Of a stretch of 64,000 nucleotides of DNA, positions 1-14,353 are shown piece by piece (position 1 is the stretch's first letter; each line of letters begins with the position of its first letter). The notes beneath the pieces are model-generated. The model had not been told where the DNA came from. It made no database searches and worked only from the letters and a program-made list of their open reading frames with translations. A program made the position numbers and the translations under genes. Origin of the DNA: Branchiostoma belcheri (Eukaryota; Chordata; Leptocardii; Amphioxiformes; Branchiostomatidae); assembly GCF_001625305.1 (NCBI RefSeq), contig NW_017804243.1, positions 1,262,573-1,326,572 on the forward strand, in the 5' to 3' direction.

Positions 1-2126
1 GCAACAGATCTAATCTTTAAGAAACAAATGCCTTCTTAGATAAGATAACTCCATGTCAGGAATATATCATAAGCACTCATATCTGGGGGTATAAAAGACG
101 ACAACAGTCTGCATACACTTGACATGAAAGGGAAGTGATGTACATTAAATTCATGTTAACAATACCAGTAGAAGCAGCAGTATTTCCTTCTAAATTGACT
201 GCGAAGACTTGTTCTTTGACACTTATGCCTAGGAAAAAATGCCGTGTTTCCAGTTTCCCGGCCTACAATAGCAAAAAAAAAACCTATATCGCTGGTGAGG
301 CTACAAAATTTTGCGACCTGACACCTGAAATTCAAACCCTCAATTATGAAACGTCATTTGACATTCATCATGAAGCAATTTTTTCTTTAATAAATCAGGT
401 GAAATATTTGTCTACAAGCAATTTGTTTATTTGTTGGATCATTGTTTAGAAAGCTAAAAAAACAAATTTAAAAAACAAGAAAATCCCTACCTACCGAACC
501 AAGTTTTTCAGGACTGGAACTGGAAACACAACATTAATTTTCCTAGACCTTATTGTCCTCTCCATAATGGTTTCCAATATGTCCATTTCAATTGCTATAA
601 AGCCTTGGGTAACCCCACTAAACTTTCTAGCAGACAGCTGCCAGCTTCACCACAGGTATCATTATTATTGATTCAATTAGAAAAAGTTCTGGACAAAGCA
701 CTGTTCTGGATACAACAATAACTGACTGCAAAGACTTTTTGTTCCTTGACAGTTATTGTTCCATGTACAATGGTTTTCAATATGTCCATTTCACTTGCTA
801 TAATGACTTGGTTAAGTCCAATTCTACCATTCCAATAAACATTCTATAGCTGCCAGCTATACCACTGGTATCATTACTATTGATTCAATTAGAAACAGTT
901 CACAATACCTGTGGGAATAGGAAATTGATTTTCACTCATGCTATCCACCCTCCCCCTCTTGGCCTGCTTTTTAAAAGCTCACCTTACTTTGTCCACTTGA
1001 TAAACACCTACAGTTATGAAGTTTGATATGGTGCCAGAAAGTGTCACTCAACAAAGTACATGGAGAGATGCCATTGGTCTGACAACACTTCACTTAATAG
1101 TGGCTTTCAATTACAAAAGAATCAATGGTTGCAGATCAATAACAACCAGCGTAGCAATTTTCAGCCAGCTTAGGGAAGCCCCAGGTGGGATATTAGCAAG
1201 TCAAGTGAGATAATTATAATTTGCTAAACTATTGCTTGATTTGAAATGGGACGTAACGATAGGTTGAACTTGCTGACAGGTGTTGTACAAGTGCAGTTTT
1301 AATCATATTAACTGTTTTCATGGTGTGTGATCCAGTCCATAGCTTGATTTTCTGGTGTGAAATCTACATAATTGCAGAATCGTCAAGGGAAAACAAACTC
1401 TAACAGCAGCTTGAGTTTCAGCACCTTGGACAGACCCTATTTCAGTTCATGTGGCAACCAGGTACATGGAATGGTCTACATTTTATCATTAGACGTTACA
1501 TGGTTTTATTAAAACCAACAGGCAATGTACTTAAGGTATGGCACAACTGTTAGCCCATTTCTGAGGGGCACAATCGTTATGGAGCTTTAACAATAGCTCA
1601 TTGATAGTATTTTCCTTTTGTACACGATAAATATTTTTCATTCAAAATTACTATTGTCTACTTTATGAGACGCCAAACATCTAAAGATTCCAAGTACATG
1701 GAATGGTCTACATTGATCTGAAATGGGACTTAATGATACATTGAACTTGCTGACAGGTGTTGTACAAGTGCAGTTTTAATCATATTAACTGTTTCCATGG
1801 TGTGTGATCCAGTTCAGAGTCTCATTTTCTAGTGTGAAATCTACATAATTGCAGAATCGTCAAGGGAAAACAAACTCTGACAGCAGCTTGGGTTTCAGCA
1901 CCTTGGAGAGAACCTGTCTCAGTTCATGTGGTAACCAGGTACATGGAATGGTCTACATTTTATCATTAGACGTTACATGAATTTATTAAAACCAAGAGGT
2001 AATGTACTTCAGGTATGGCACTACTGTTAGCCCATTTCTGAGGGGCACAATCATTATGGAGCTTTAACAATAGCTCATTGATAGTATTTTCTTTTGTACA
2101 CTCTAAACATTTTTCGTTCAAAATTA
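1..2126. repeat. Non-coding; two families of local tandem duplication
   Basis: 540-700 and 740-905 are diverged copies of one unit (shared TTCAATATGTCCATTTCA-like core). 1242-1670 and 1713-2126 are copies of another, about 470 bases apart, with a third partial copy at 3066-3335. No convincing exon was seen. Confidence 0.65.
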
Positions 2127-3065
2127 CTGTAAGTCTACAAATTTCCGCGGTATATTTAGATTCGCGGAATTCGCGGGGAACTTTCTACCGCGAATCTATT
2201 TCCCCGCGAATATGTTTTGCGTAAGTGCGCCCCCCTCCCCACATGCATTAACGACGGTAAGCGAAACACAAACACACGCAACAAACACAAATCACTGCAA
2301 ATCAACTTTATTCTTAGCAAATGTACGTATGTTGAGTAACAAAAATTTTTAAAGCTATACTGATGTCAAAAAATTATAATATTATGAGACACCGAATCGC
2401 GATACTGAGGCACTGGCCGTGTCAAACGTGCACCGCCGGACAAAAATCTCTGTGTGCAGAGCGCCGGCCATGCGCGCCCGGGCGCTTGAAAATTGCGGGC
2501 ACATCGGGCATATCTACAAATATTTTGATTAAAAATATAACTGCTGGTATCTGGGAAATGTTAGTTGATTCTCTTTTGCGCCCTGCTTTGCGGGCGTTTT
2601 TTTGCTGGATAGAAACGCTANNNNNNNNNNNNNNNNNNNNCCGAAGGCGACCTTTGCATACTTCCGGGTTCAAAATCTCGCCGAAGACGGCATAAATATT
2701 TTTAGTAATATATATTTTCCCGAAAGATTCTTTCGATTATGCATTTCTTCACTAGAGTATCAATGTGTAGTTGTGGAAAATAGCGTTTTAGCGCTTATTT
2801 CCGAACAAAGAAAATTGTTTACACGTGCGTCAGATCGATCGTCATCTATACCACCGGCAGTCTCGCGCGGGGCACGAAACAAATTTTTGTGCCGCGTTTT
2901 GGATATAAATGCCGGAACACGAACTTTTATTATTTTAAATATACACTTTACAAATTTTTCTTTGAAAAATAGCCAAGGAGAAATCGCGAATCGAAAAATA
3001 CCGCGGATTGTCCATTTTCCCGAAACCGCGAACTTTAGGCCCCGCGAATCTAAAGAGACTTACAG
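2127..3065. mobile_element. TA-flanked inverted-repeat DNA transposon derivative (mariner-like)
   Basis: Ends are CTGTAAGTCT and its inverse AGACTTACAG (inner part AGAGACTTACAG), followed inward by TTTAGATTCGCGG-type sequence on both sides. TA is present on each flank, and a paralogous unfilled copy at 1645-1660 reads AAAATTACTATTGTC, which is the two flanks joined with one TA. CpG-rich inside; 20 N at 2621-2640. No transposase frame was recognised. Confidence 0.78.
2621..2640. other. Assembly gap (20 N)
   Basis: Run of undetermined bases inside the transposon derivative. Frames crossing it are not interpretable. Confidence 0.99.
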
Positions 3066-3339
3066 TACTATTGTCTACAAACATCTGAAGACTATTGATC
3101 CATTGTCCCATTTTCTGCTGTGAAATCTACATAATTGCAGAATCGTCAAGGGAAAAACAAACTCTGACAGCAGCTTGAGTTTCAGCACCTTGGACAGACT
3201 CTGTCCCAGTTCATGTCGTAACCAGGTGCATGGAATGGTCTATATTTCATTAAGTGTTGTATGGGTTTATTAAACTAGGAGACAATGCACTTAAGGTATG
3301 ACCCCACTGATCCATTTCTGAGTGGTACAATCATTATTG

Positions 3340-3590
3340 CTTTGGTGTCGAATGGCCAAGTGGCAAGGCTAACATACACGAAACCAAGAAGTAATTCCTG
3401 GAAAAGCACTTAACATGACTTCCTCACTCCACTCAGGTATATAACAGGTACCTGACTTTAGTAGTGGAGGTGAAAGGTGGTGGAAGGAGAGTTATGAGCT
3501 CCGCTGTCCAATACCGTGCCCTAGACACAGTGGATCAACAACTTACTGCCCCTATGCCCTGAAAAAAGCTATGGGACTACCTTTACTTTC
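3340..3590 (+). repeat. tRNA-derived SINE copy, diverged
   Basis: It shares the blocks GACTTCCTCACTCCACTCAG, CCCTAGACACA and AGCTATGGGACTACCTTT with the minus-strand copy at 10985-11275. The tRNA-like 5' part is worn. Confidence 0.68.
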
Positions 3591-3599
3591 AAAATCATT

Positions 3600-6050
3600 A
3601 AGGAAGTTTTGACAACATTGGTTATATTTTCATGTCACTTTCATGCTCTAAAGATACTTCATTCACAGATTACCATTGTGAGACTGCACATAAAATTATA
3701 TAGAATCTAGACCTTTAAGAGCAGTTGTCATGAGTTATCATATAAATGACCATGTTAATGCTTTAATTTGTCACATATTCTGATTGGACTGTGTGTCTTT
3801 TATAGAAAACAGTGGATAGCATAGCCAAGATGGTTGAAAACATTTTTGGCAATGCTGTAATGGTTGTCTACTATGTACCCAAGACCCTGCCAACCACCTA
3901 GCTCAAAAAACCAAGATGTGCACATTACATCTGGCCTGCAATTTATTCCTCAATACAGTGGACCATAAACAACTGGACATGCCGTAGGCTTGAGAGATTG
4001 ACTGAGCTATTAACCAGAAATCCAGCAAGAGCCCGTGAATATTGGAAAATCAGCTGTGCGGATGAAAATTTAATGCCGTATCAGGAAAATCTGGACTAAG
4101 GCCATGGAGATTTCATTCTTTGTTTGTTGAAGGCATAGTAAAAGCTCTCCTCCACTCAAAATATAGTGATCATAAATTAGTTCCATGTAAGGATCAATTA
4201 GTATACACAATGGATTCGATTGAAAATAGGAGTAGAAATTTTGTTTCTATTATTTTCCAGTTTCTATTACATAGTCAATGTCTGACATTCAAAATTTGTT
4301 TTAAAAGATCTTTGGGGAAAAGAATAAATGTTGAAGCCTATAAAGGCCATGCCAAAAAAATATCTTTTTTTGATAGATTTTTGCGGATCAACAAAATGGG
4401 CAGGAAAAAGGAAGACATTGGCATCCTGTGATAACTCCAAATGCTACCATAGTAGCAATAAATTAAACTTCCTTGGTCGGTTTATAATTCAAATGAATTT
4501 CCTTAACTTTTAATCAAATGATATCAATTCATTCAAAGCAATAAAAAAACTGTACCAACTACATTCAAACCCATGGAAAACTGTTACTTAGAAATTAGTA
4601 CTTAGTAATAAATTCAAAGAGAATGACGTTCAATGACTGTAAGCATTTTGGGGTTTGATTCAGAACTTGAGTGGTACATTTCAAGTTTTTTTTCAGATCA
4701 TAAAAAAATGAAGCAGTGGAATCCAAGAACCAACAAATTCCACTGGTCTGGCCTAATGGCTCAGGTTGTGATCCATAAATGTATGGGATTAGTCATGCAG
4801 TTCAGTCACAAAGCCTTTCAAATCTGTAACGGTAAATATGTGTCATACATGCATCTGTTGTACAATGTATGTAGCACAAGTAATGATCCCGTGATCACAA
4901 AATGGACCAAGCGCAGGCAGACCTTCTCAGACACGCTTCTTGTCCATTATACTGATGACAAAACAGTGAGCATTCCCAGACATCTTGTCGGCATTAGACT
5001 ATAAATAGAGGAACATTTCAAATGGTCCATTAACATTTGCCCTCCACAGCTGGACTGCATCTTGTAGTTGCTTTGCAGCAACAAGATGTGAAATTCAATC
5101 ACAGTGCCTGATAACTTTACAGATTGTTTCTTTATTTCCTGTCATACATAGTGGAAATCAAAGCACGTTGGCAGGACGAATGGGCTTGTGCAAAACCAGT
5201 TTGGTTAGTTGGATGTTTGGTGATGTATCAGAATTTTGCCCGTTGCACAACATATCTTTACCGGCACAACATTTGAAAACTATAGACAGGATGTCATCCT
5301 TAAATATGTAAACATGACCTTAAACATATACCTTGGGTTATGTAGAATTAGTATACACTTAATGTTCCGGTTTTTGTGCAGGCGCAGCACGTTCTGCCAA
5401 CAAGCTCACTGGAAGTGGATTCAAGAAACAACTTCTTCCCTTATTTCAGACACGGCAGCACTGAATCACCATGGAATAGCCAATTCTGATGAAGTTCCGT
5501 CAGTCTTATAAAGGCTAAGCCCATTTTAGGTTGTAAAATTTTTATACTGGAATAGTAAGAGGTGCAAAATGGTCAGGGGTAAAATATATTGTTGGATTCC
5601 TGACTGTATCTTAATTAATAATACGTGTTCTTGCTTATTTTATCCTGATCGGAACTGAAGAAACCTATAATGTCATCTCTCATACTTCTGCCAGGTTCCA
5701 CACACAAAAAGAATCAAAGAAAATCTACTAAATACAGCATCAATGATCATTGAATCATTAAGGAATGCTCACTTTTGATATCCAGATTTTCAAGATATTC
5801 TTCAGATAACTTTGTTTTTAAGTGGTGGTCCTAGGGTACCTGGTGGAATTATGAAATTTGACACTGGATGATATGAAGATACAATATGCCAAGATTTTTA
5901 AAAGGTTTATTGACTTTTTATCCATTTCTCTACCATTGTGAAAATATAAAAATGTGAAAGTGAAAGTGATCTCGAACCAGTTTTGCTCATTGAAGAGCTA
6001 ATCTTCCACTGGTCATGACAGAGAAGACAGATGCTATGTTGCACAGTATT
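3600..6050. other. Non-coding stretch with old dispersed repeats
   Basis: Around 4346-4756 there is a sequence related to the Harbinger-like MITE at 14354 (shared CATAGTAGC and AAAAAATGAAGC blocks, GGCC ends). 5240-5410 matches the dispersed repeat also at 8830-9010 and 22040-22140. No gene seen. Confidence 0.5.
5236..5410 (+). repeat. Dispersed repeat, copy 1 of 3
   Basis: It shares ACATTTGAAAACTATAGACAG and the following GATGTCATCCTTAAATATG-type sequence with 8860-9010 and, less well, 22060-22140. Open frames across it reflect repeat sequence rather than a gene. Confidence 0.6.
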
Positions 6051-6060
6051 TACAGGTTCG

Positions 6061-6246
6061 TTGGACTGGGGAAATTCCCCTTTTTGACAAGCACAATGAA
6101 CAGTGGACCACGGTTAACGTTCTGTCCGAAGGACTGCGACCCTAAACAGTAGCGTGCATGTCCGGCAAGCGACATCAGCCGGGATTCGAACCCCCAACCT
6201 CTTAGTCCAGAGGCAGGATCGCTAACCACTGGACTACGCACGCTAC
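6061..6246 (-). repeat. tRNA-derived SINE, minus strand
   Basis: Read on the minus strand it begins GCGTAGTCCAGTGGTTAGCG (A-box like) and continues to GGTTCGAATCCC (B box), followed by a non-tRNA body. This is a different SINE family from the one at 24507. It is not a tRNA gene: the acceptor arms do not pair. Confidence 0.7.
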
Positions 6247-8489
6247 ATTGTGATCAAAATCAAAGGCTCTACTGCTTCAAGTTACATGCATACGTGCCAT
6301 TATTTAGATTTCCATCTGCCAAAGAAATGTGAACAAGCAATGTGCCTGCTGTATTCTCAGCATGTACGAGTTAGCATTTCCTGCTGAAGTGTGCAAGCCG
6401 TGATAAGTCTGATACATGATTAAACACCATGCAAGCCCTGTCAGTAATCCTACAGCTACTGGTGGGATCCAATTTCCTGTGTCTAACAAACTAACCAGGA
6501 AAGGAGTGCGCTCAGAGGCACCGTCTTCAAATCCTGCCCACTCTTCAACACACGATATTACAGGAAGTTTGAAAATTAAATCTCACACCTATCATTCGAG
6601 GATTTTAAAAAACTGTGGCGTGGTAATTGAACGGTACAATGTGCCATTTCAATTAGTTATGCATCGTTAGTTCATAAAGTCATGTCCGCCTGTCAAGCTA
6701 CGTGATTGGTCATAAATTTTTCTTGGCAAACTGCCCAGGAATTTGATCTGCATTGTGGGGGATGATGAGGGGGAGGGGGGAAAATGCAACAGGTGAAAAA
6801 AAAAGTTGCCATTTGTATCATATTACTGGTACTATCAATCATTCAGAAAATGTCAATATTCACACTGTTGTACACATGTATGTATAAGTAAACATACCAA
6901 TGATGAAGCAAAGTGTGTTCCCTATAGAGCCTGACTAAAAGCCCTCATGGCTTTTGGGTCGGCTTAGACCATAATTCTGGAATAGAATTATAATGCCTTC
7001 TTGATTACAATTCTACATGCAGTACTTTATCATAACTTGATGAAACTTACCCAACTAGCTGGCCCATATACAGCTCGCACTGCAATTGAGTGACAGAGTA
7101 ATGTGGGCCATGGTTTTCTGGTCTTACAAGTACATGTTGATAAATGTACAAAAGATCATACATGTACATTTCATCAGTTAGAGTGTAAGAATTATTTTTC
7201 ATCATTATCATTGCCGCATGTCAAGGCGGGCTATCATTGTTCTCCATATTGTCTTATTTCTTGCTGCCTGTTGTGCCTCCTCCCATCTGCAACCATCGCA
7301 GGACTGTCCCTCTCAAAGTCATTGCTGAAGTACAGTAACTTTACTAACAGGAAGGATTATTTTAAACTGATACACACGACTTACTAAAAAGAGTAAAAGC
7401 GTAGAAGCTTTCAGTCGGCATCCACCGTCTTGGATGGCAGTCACATGATGAAGACTGTATATTGTAGTTTTTTAAACTTTGTTCAAGCTGAATTCTCTAT
7501 GGAGACAATAACAAACAGGCTAGGTAAGTTCATGTTGCCTGCAGTATTGATAGTTTTGGACTATGTCAATTTCATCTGCCAACCCTCATGGAGTTGATCC
7601 AATCACACTAAGTATATCTGACCCACCATGTAGGCCCTGACCTACAGGTCAGTGACCTTAACCTCAAGTACATATTTGGTATGCATCATTCTCAGTCTGA
7701 GATCTTACCACAGCAATATGGACGTAACACCAAAGGTCACAGGTCATACCACCCATGCATACAAACTGTGAGAGTAGGAGCAAGTGGTGAATGAAATAAA
7801 AATAATGTGTGTGACATGTTTTCAAATTTTGAATGTTTAACAAAATCATCATTCTATGCCATTATCTCCTAGCCAAATGGCATGGCATTTTTGTTCACTA
7901 GTTAATTTTGCAAACTGCCAATTTTAAGAAAATAGCAACATTTTCCAGAGAGAGAGCTAAAGTGAATCATACATACTGCATCAACTGAGAAGATATATGT
8001 ATATGAAAGTGTTATCCTGTGTCTTTGACAAGCTAAAAGCTGAGATGGATTTTGTTCTGTTTCCTTCGATCCATTTATAGAACTTCTTAGAACCATTGCT
8101 GCGAGCTACTTCTTTTACCTGGCTGCCTACTGATATAATTTAAAGTAAGAGCTAGAATTGTAGATGGAGAGCTCCAAGAATGTTCTGGCTTATCTTTCTT
8201 GTGCATAGAGATCCCACCCCCTTGGCATTCCTACGGTTATAGCCAATCAGTTCTGCTATTGGCCCTAGGGGCATAATTTCACGGAGCAATTTCACACTAA
8301 CTACTTGGGCACCCCTGGTGAATGCTCTGCTGCAGTAAGAGGATCATATTATCAGAGGTGACCACCTGGGGTTGGTCTTATTGAAGAGTTGCAGCAAATA
8401 ATGCGTTGATGCTGTTGCTTAATCTTTAGGGTGGAAAGTATTGTTTTTGGCATGCATGTGTTTCTTTGTGTTTGTTTGTTTCTTCGTTT

Positions 8490-8574
8490 GTGTGTGCGTG
8501 TGCATGTGAGTGTGTGTGCATGTGAGTGTGTGTGCATGTGAGTGTGTGTGCATATGTGAGTGTGAGTGAGAGTG
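8490..8574. repeat. GT-rich microsatellite
   Basis: Repeats of a TGTGTGTGCATGTGAG unit, giving Thr/His-rich artefact frames on the other strand. Confidence 0.9.
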
Positions 8575-10984
8575 TATTGTATAAGGACAAACTTTGAAGT
8601 TAAACTGACAAGAATATCTGACTTTCCAATGCAGTTTGTGTCCTACGCATTAGAAATAAGATACTGTGTTTTGTAGGTTGCAAACCTTTGATCGTTTACC
8701 CTTGCTAGGGGATTGTCATACAGCAATTTTGTTATGGACTCCCTGCAAAACTTGCAGTATGTACAACAGAGCTGCACGTTTAGCATCTGGAAGTACATCG
8801 GTTTTTCATTGGATTTTCAATCAACAGTGCATCAGAATTTTGCTCATTGCAAACAATATTTTTTCTGACACGACATTTGAAAACTATAGACAGGATGTCA
8901 TTCTTAAATATGCAAATTTGACTTTTAAAGACTTCAAGACATTCTGCCATAAAGTGTTATGCAAAATACATTACAAGTGCAGTATGTTCTGCCAACATGC
9001 TGCATCTGGTATACTAGCACTACTGAAGGGTGGGGGGGGTAGAGAAATACATCATTAGAGAAATGAAACCATACTGGGTGGCAGCACAGCCTCAGGTTTG
9101 CACTCTATGTCCTCATGTGTATGATTGACAGATTTGATGGATGAGGCTCTTAAAAACCAATAAGTTGCATCTCTATTGAGGATCATTAGTAGTGTGGAGG
9201 TATCTCTGGAGGGGGCATTTACTGAAAGGTTGCTGCACCCTCCTTCAAGTGAAATGTGATCCTTGGGAAAGATCAAGATAGTTCACTTTTAGTTAAGGAA
9301 CTTCTGCACATTTTGGACGGACTGGAGCCAAGAATGTGTCTGAAAAAGATGAATGATAGTCTAGAGTTTTGAGAGAAAATTGTTGACTTGTGAACTTACT
9401 TTTTGTTACAATCCCTACCTCAACTTGTAGCTGAAGACTAGTCAATTAAAGGCAGTCACATCTATGAATACATCCTTTCCAGACCAGATGGTGCATAGGG
9501 TGGCGTCCATCTATTGTTGAATAGCCCTTGGGCCACACAGTTGTGCACCACACTACAGCATGAGGCTAGTCCACTGGTAGTGGTGTGTGTTCAACTACAA
9601 TAACTCTTTCCCAAATGCTAAGACAGAAAGCACCACATAACCACATACCATTTTAAGTCTTGGCTGGTATGACTTGGCTTTGACTCAACACCTACTGAAT
9701 GCAAATTCTGATACAAACTTAACAAACAGAGGCCATTATTTTGTGCAGGTGTAGAACCAAAAACAATATTTCTTTCTGCAAAAATAAACATAACAAGTCA
9801 GGGAAATATGTGCTAACGTAATGGTTAACAGCTAACAGATCAGCACCAAGGACAGCATAATATTATATAATTACAAAATTCTGTTATAACGTTAACCAAC
9901 AGAAACCAATATTTTGTGCAGGTGCAGTATATCCTGCCAATGTGCTATGAAAATATAGGTAAGTTGTGACCATCTGCATTCCACCTTGTCCTAAACCTTT
10001 CAATACAGTTCTCACTTGAACTAACACTTTGTGACTGTGTGTCACGATGAATCAGCATCAGCCTACAAAAGTACCCATTGCTTACACATATGCCTGTAGG
10101 CTTTTACACTTGATACTGATCTTCAAATTCTTTTTCCTTTGTAGAGAGAGAGTTCTCATTCAGACAGTCATACATAATCTCCAAGCAGATTTTTTTAGTG
10201 GCTGCAAGACAGTATCTAATTGGTACGACACTAAGGCCTAAGAAAAAAATGTTGGGTTTCCTGTTTCCCGACTGACCCTAGAAAAAACTGCCAACCCTAG
10301 CCTTTTCGTTGCAAGATAAAATTTTTGAGCTGATCAACCTTTTCTAGCTCCATGATCTGGCACCTGAGTGATGAAACGTTGTAAAATCGGTTTTCCAACA
10401 TTGGCATTAAAAATATGAGTGTGCTCATGCAAGTTTTACTTGTTAAACTGTATTGTTTAAGCAAGGAGATCCTTGGTATAAGTCGCCAAAGTCTAAAAAT
10501 AAAAGACTATCCATCCCTACCTATTGACCCTAATTTTTCCAAAACTGAAACAGGAAACACAACATTTTTTTCCTGTGCCTCAGGTACCAATGTCTAGAAT
10601 ATGTTTTGCCACCGGCCAACCATAGCAAAACCTCCCATCCACACCCAAATTTTTGATTAAGAACAATTTTTCAAACATATGGCTGGTGAGGCCAAACATT
10701 ATCAAACCTTGCCAAATACCAGCCAACCACAGCCGACATTGCTCCAGACCTACTCCTAACCATGGCTGGGGGGAGTTTTAGGAGGCCATATTCTACTATG
10801 TGTGACAGGGGCTTAAGAGGGCCAAATGGTGCCTGGATTACAGCCAATCCATGTTTGATTACCAGTCTAAAAATATTACAGAGTGACAACTGCATGAAAC
10901 ACAGCTACGGGCAATCTTTAGCTCATAATAGATGGAATGGGTCATGTTGCAATTTCATTCCATGCACACACCAGAACTAATCTG

Positions 10985-11275
10985 GCAATTCTTGAGGTAA
11001 AAAAAGGTAGTCCCATAGCCTTTTTTGTGGCCAAAGGGGCAGTGGATTTTGATTCCTTGTGTCTAGGGCATGGTGTTGGAAGGTGGAGCCTATCCCTCTC
11101 CTACTACCACCTTTTACCTCTCCAATTGAACCCATTTTAACCCTGGGTGGAGTGAAGAAAGTCGTGTAAAGTGCCTTTCGCAAGGGCACAACGTCTAGCC
11201 AGGAATGCCAGGAGTAACTGAACCCGTGACCTATTGACCTCGTGTATGCTTGCCTAGTCTCTCTCCATTCCACGC
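10985..11275 (-). repeat. tRNA-derived SINE, minus strand
   Basis: On the minus strand it runs from a worn B box (CACGGGTTCAGTTACTC) through GTGCCCTTGCGAAAGGCACT and ACACGACTTTCTTCAC to GGCTATGGGACTACC. This is the same family as 3340-3590, sharing its middle with the 24507 SINE. Confidence 0.75.
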
Positions 11276-14200
11276 CACATTAATGGTGGTAGGAAAGTTT
11301 AGAAGTTGCAGTAAAATCAACAAGGTGACCTGTACATAAAGACCTGGATTTGGTGCAGGAGTCAGGAGGCTGCTAAAGTCCTCCATGTATAATGATAACA
11401 GGATTTCAAGGGATAGACAGGCCGTAAAGTTGTTGCCAATTTTAGCTTGTTGCTCCCGGTAGCATCGTCTCTTATTGCCGCAGTGACAAGACAGACTTCC
11501 TGTTGGATTTGATACGAGGCTCTGGTGGAGGCTAAAATCCGTCATCTCTATGCAGTCGGGTGCACTGGCAGACATTCTGTCAGTTCACAGGTCATAAATA
11601 CTTTGTCATTGCCAGTTTTACTAAGCTGCCTTTGTGAAATGCTTTTGAACTTCTAGAGATCATGAGCTCCATATAACCCTATCATATGTTTCATGTCCAA
11701 CACAATTTGTTCTTTACAGCACTCCCAACAAGAAAATAAGTAGAAGTCAGCAACGGCTGTAAGTTACCACCCATAGATACATGTAGCCTTGTAGGGCTTC
11801 ACTTTAGTTTGTATCATCTACTTAAAGTTGTTATTTTTGTATAAAAAAAAGGCAGAGAAAACAAGGATATATAAAGGCACAACAACAAGCATATGAATAC
11901 CACAAGCATATGTTTACCTTCACATGGTCTAGCCTACATGTAACTGACCACTGCTCTGTTTATTCTTACTCAAACACATTCATGAATGGTAACCAGCCCC
12001 CTCCAACTCTATCCTGCCACTTAATACATAATGTAATCCATTAAATAATGTAATGGATTAATGTAATGTAATGTATTACACAGGGTGCCTGCTACATCAC
12101 CAGTTAACATGGTGACAGACAACTGGTCCAGGGCATTGACCTTATTTGTGGGAGAGATACAAGAAGAAGAAAAAGAAGGAACAACATATTTCCTTCTGCA
12201 CAAATAAACATAACAAGTCATGGAAATATGTGCTAGCCAGGCAGTTAACAGCTGACAAATCAGCACTAAGGACAGCATCATGCAATTTTTGAGGATGCAT
12301 AGTTTGCGATGGGTTGTTAATATCTTTAAACGCATGACATATCTTTCAACATTTTTCTGCTGTTTCCAATTGTTAAGCTTTAGTAACATCTTCTGACATC
12401 TCAAACCTATCGCAGAATGCCAAATGAATCCAGCAACTATAGATGGAATTTTCTGCTCCATGACTTCTTGAAGAAAGTTTATGTACCGTGCAGTTTTTGC
12501 CAGATAGCTGTGCATGTATCAGTCCAAGAAAAGCTACCTGTGGTGCTGCTGATTTGTTCCCCCGAGCCCCATTAGCCACAGATTGTTGGCTCTCCTCAGC
12601 TCTGATCAACAACACGGCCACCCCGCCATGCCTGATACCCACCTGTGGGGACTGCCTCGCTGCCCAGCTTGAGAAATTATAGCTAAAGAGCTGTTCTTCC
12701 AAATCAGCGGTATATCAGTTACAAGCCCTCAGGCTCTATTCAGTAGGGTTTTGTGATTCAAAGCATCTTGATCAGTCTCTCGGACTGAAGCTGGTTAATC
12801 ATGCTAAATTGGTGTATACCTCGTGTAAACAAACTTCAATTCAAGGCCACATTGTAACATTAGTTCACCTTTACTACTTGCATTTTTTGGCACTCTAAAA
12901 TAAAGAGTAAACCACGGAAAGGGACAGAGTTTTTTTAGCTTGTTATCTTTGAATGCATGGTTATGGAAATTTCCTTAACAGTGTTCTGAACACTTGAGTC
13001 TTTCATTCCATGTTTGCAATTCAGGGGATATGGCTCATGGTGCATTAGTATATCTGCCTCAACGCATTCATTCTTAGAAAAAATGAATCTACATAATACA
13101 CAACAAATAAAGGTGAACTGAAGTTACTTGGATAACAAGATGGCTGACACAATCCCTTCTCAGCACTTGTTACCTGTCTCGGACATATTGACTGCTACTT
13201 AGAAGAAATTGAAGCTGTTTGAATTATGTCAACTTGGGTCAGTTTCTTGTAAATAAATTCAACCCACCAGGTAATCCATATACCACAGCTGTGTTGGAAA
13301 ATAAAATCACTACCAAACAACAGGGTTAAAAAATAAAGCAATTTTGGAAAAATTTTTTAAAAAGGATCACTTGTCTACCAAAAAACTGGAATAAAAACTG
13401 TATTAGCTATATTATGCTATTCATGAAACAAATGAAATATCGGTATTTGATTAGATTTAAACGAGATGCTAGGAAGTAGTCACTTTGAAGTGCAAAGGAG
13501 AAATAACACTTAATGTACAAAGGAGAAATAACACTAATGGCCATCTGCACTTACAAAAGACTGAGGTATGAAGTAACTGTAGATAAAATAGGGATAATAT
13601 CTTTGCACAATACAATCCATCCTACCAAAAAGTAACCACCCACAGAAACAGCACCTACAAAGGGCAAAGGACCACAATGGAACATTCTATCATTTTGACA
13701 TCTCCAACTGTTCCGTGCTGTTTAACCACTGGTTACAATGCATAAAAAAGTGAGCCCATGACACCACCCGCAACTGCTGCTATTAGATGTTGCCTCTGAT
13801 GTATTGCAAAAAGGTTGGGTTATTGCCCCATGGCTGCATAACATGCCTGCTTTGACAGCTTGATTTAAGCCAAGCTCTCCGACGCACAGAGTTGAAACCC
13901 CCATGGCATTTGAAAGGGACGCCTCAGAAGACCTCTATCTGCAACGCTTCTGTATCTCCCAGGCAAGCTGCCAAGTTTAAAGGGACTACAAACTTCCTCC
14001 TACCCTGACGATAGGTAAAGAGCCTTCTTAGCTAACTCCCTGGAGCCCCATTGGAGGCCAGAAAAGAATCAGACAGATTGTAGATGCAGTCAGAGAAAGG
14101 GAGCCATTATACCACAGGATTACTTTTTAACTACTACTGGCAGCTGGCCAGCATAAATGCAGTTAAGTGAACAAGTTGAATCTGCCACAAGAAATACAAG

Positions 14201-14353
14201 AACCTCTCTGGAATTTAAATGTAGCCATAGGGAGGTTTATTTTCTCTTGGTACTATAAATGAATGCATGGGGGAAATTCTTCAAGCAAATAGTATATTCT
14301 TGGAACTTGTAAACTGCAGTGACAACTATCATTCCTTGTGAATGTGTATCTTA

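Larger units (their letters stand above)
6247..14353. other. Non-coding stretch
   Basis: It holds a GT-rich microsatellite (8490-8574), dispersed repeats (8830-9010; 9760-9860, which resembles 12180-12285) and a minus-strand SINE (10985-11275). Open frames here are short, AT-driven and lack splice-linked partners. No gene was supported. Confidence 0.5.

Noticed and set aside
6180..6246. Possible tRNA gene, minus strand
   Set aside because: tRNA-like boxes only; followed by a non-tRNA body, so a SINE.
12021..12702. Two overlapping minus-strand frames that looked like a broken transposase
   Set aside because: Part of the region (12180-12285) is a dispersed repeat also at 9770-9860. No transposase motif could be named, so I do not call it.
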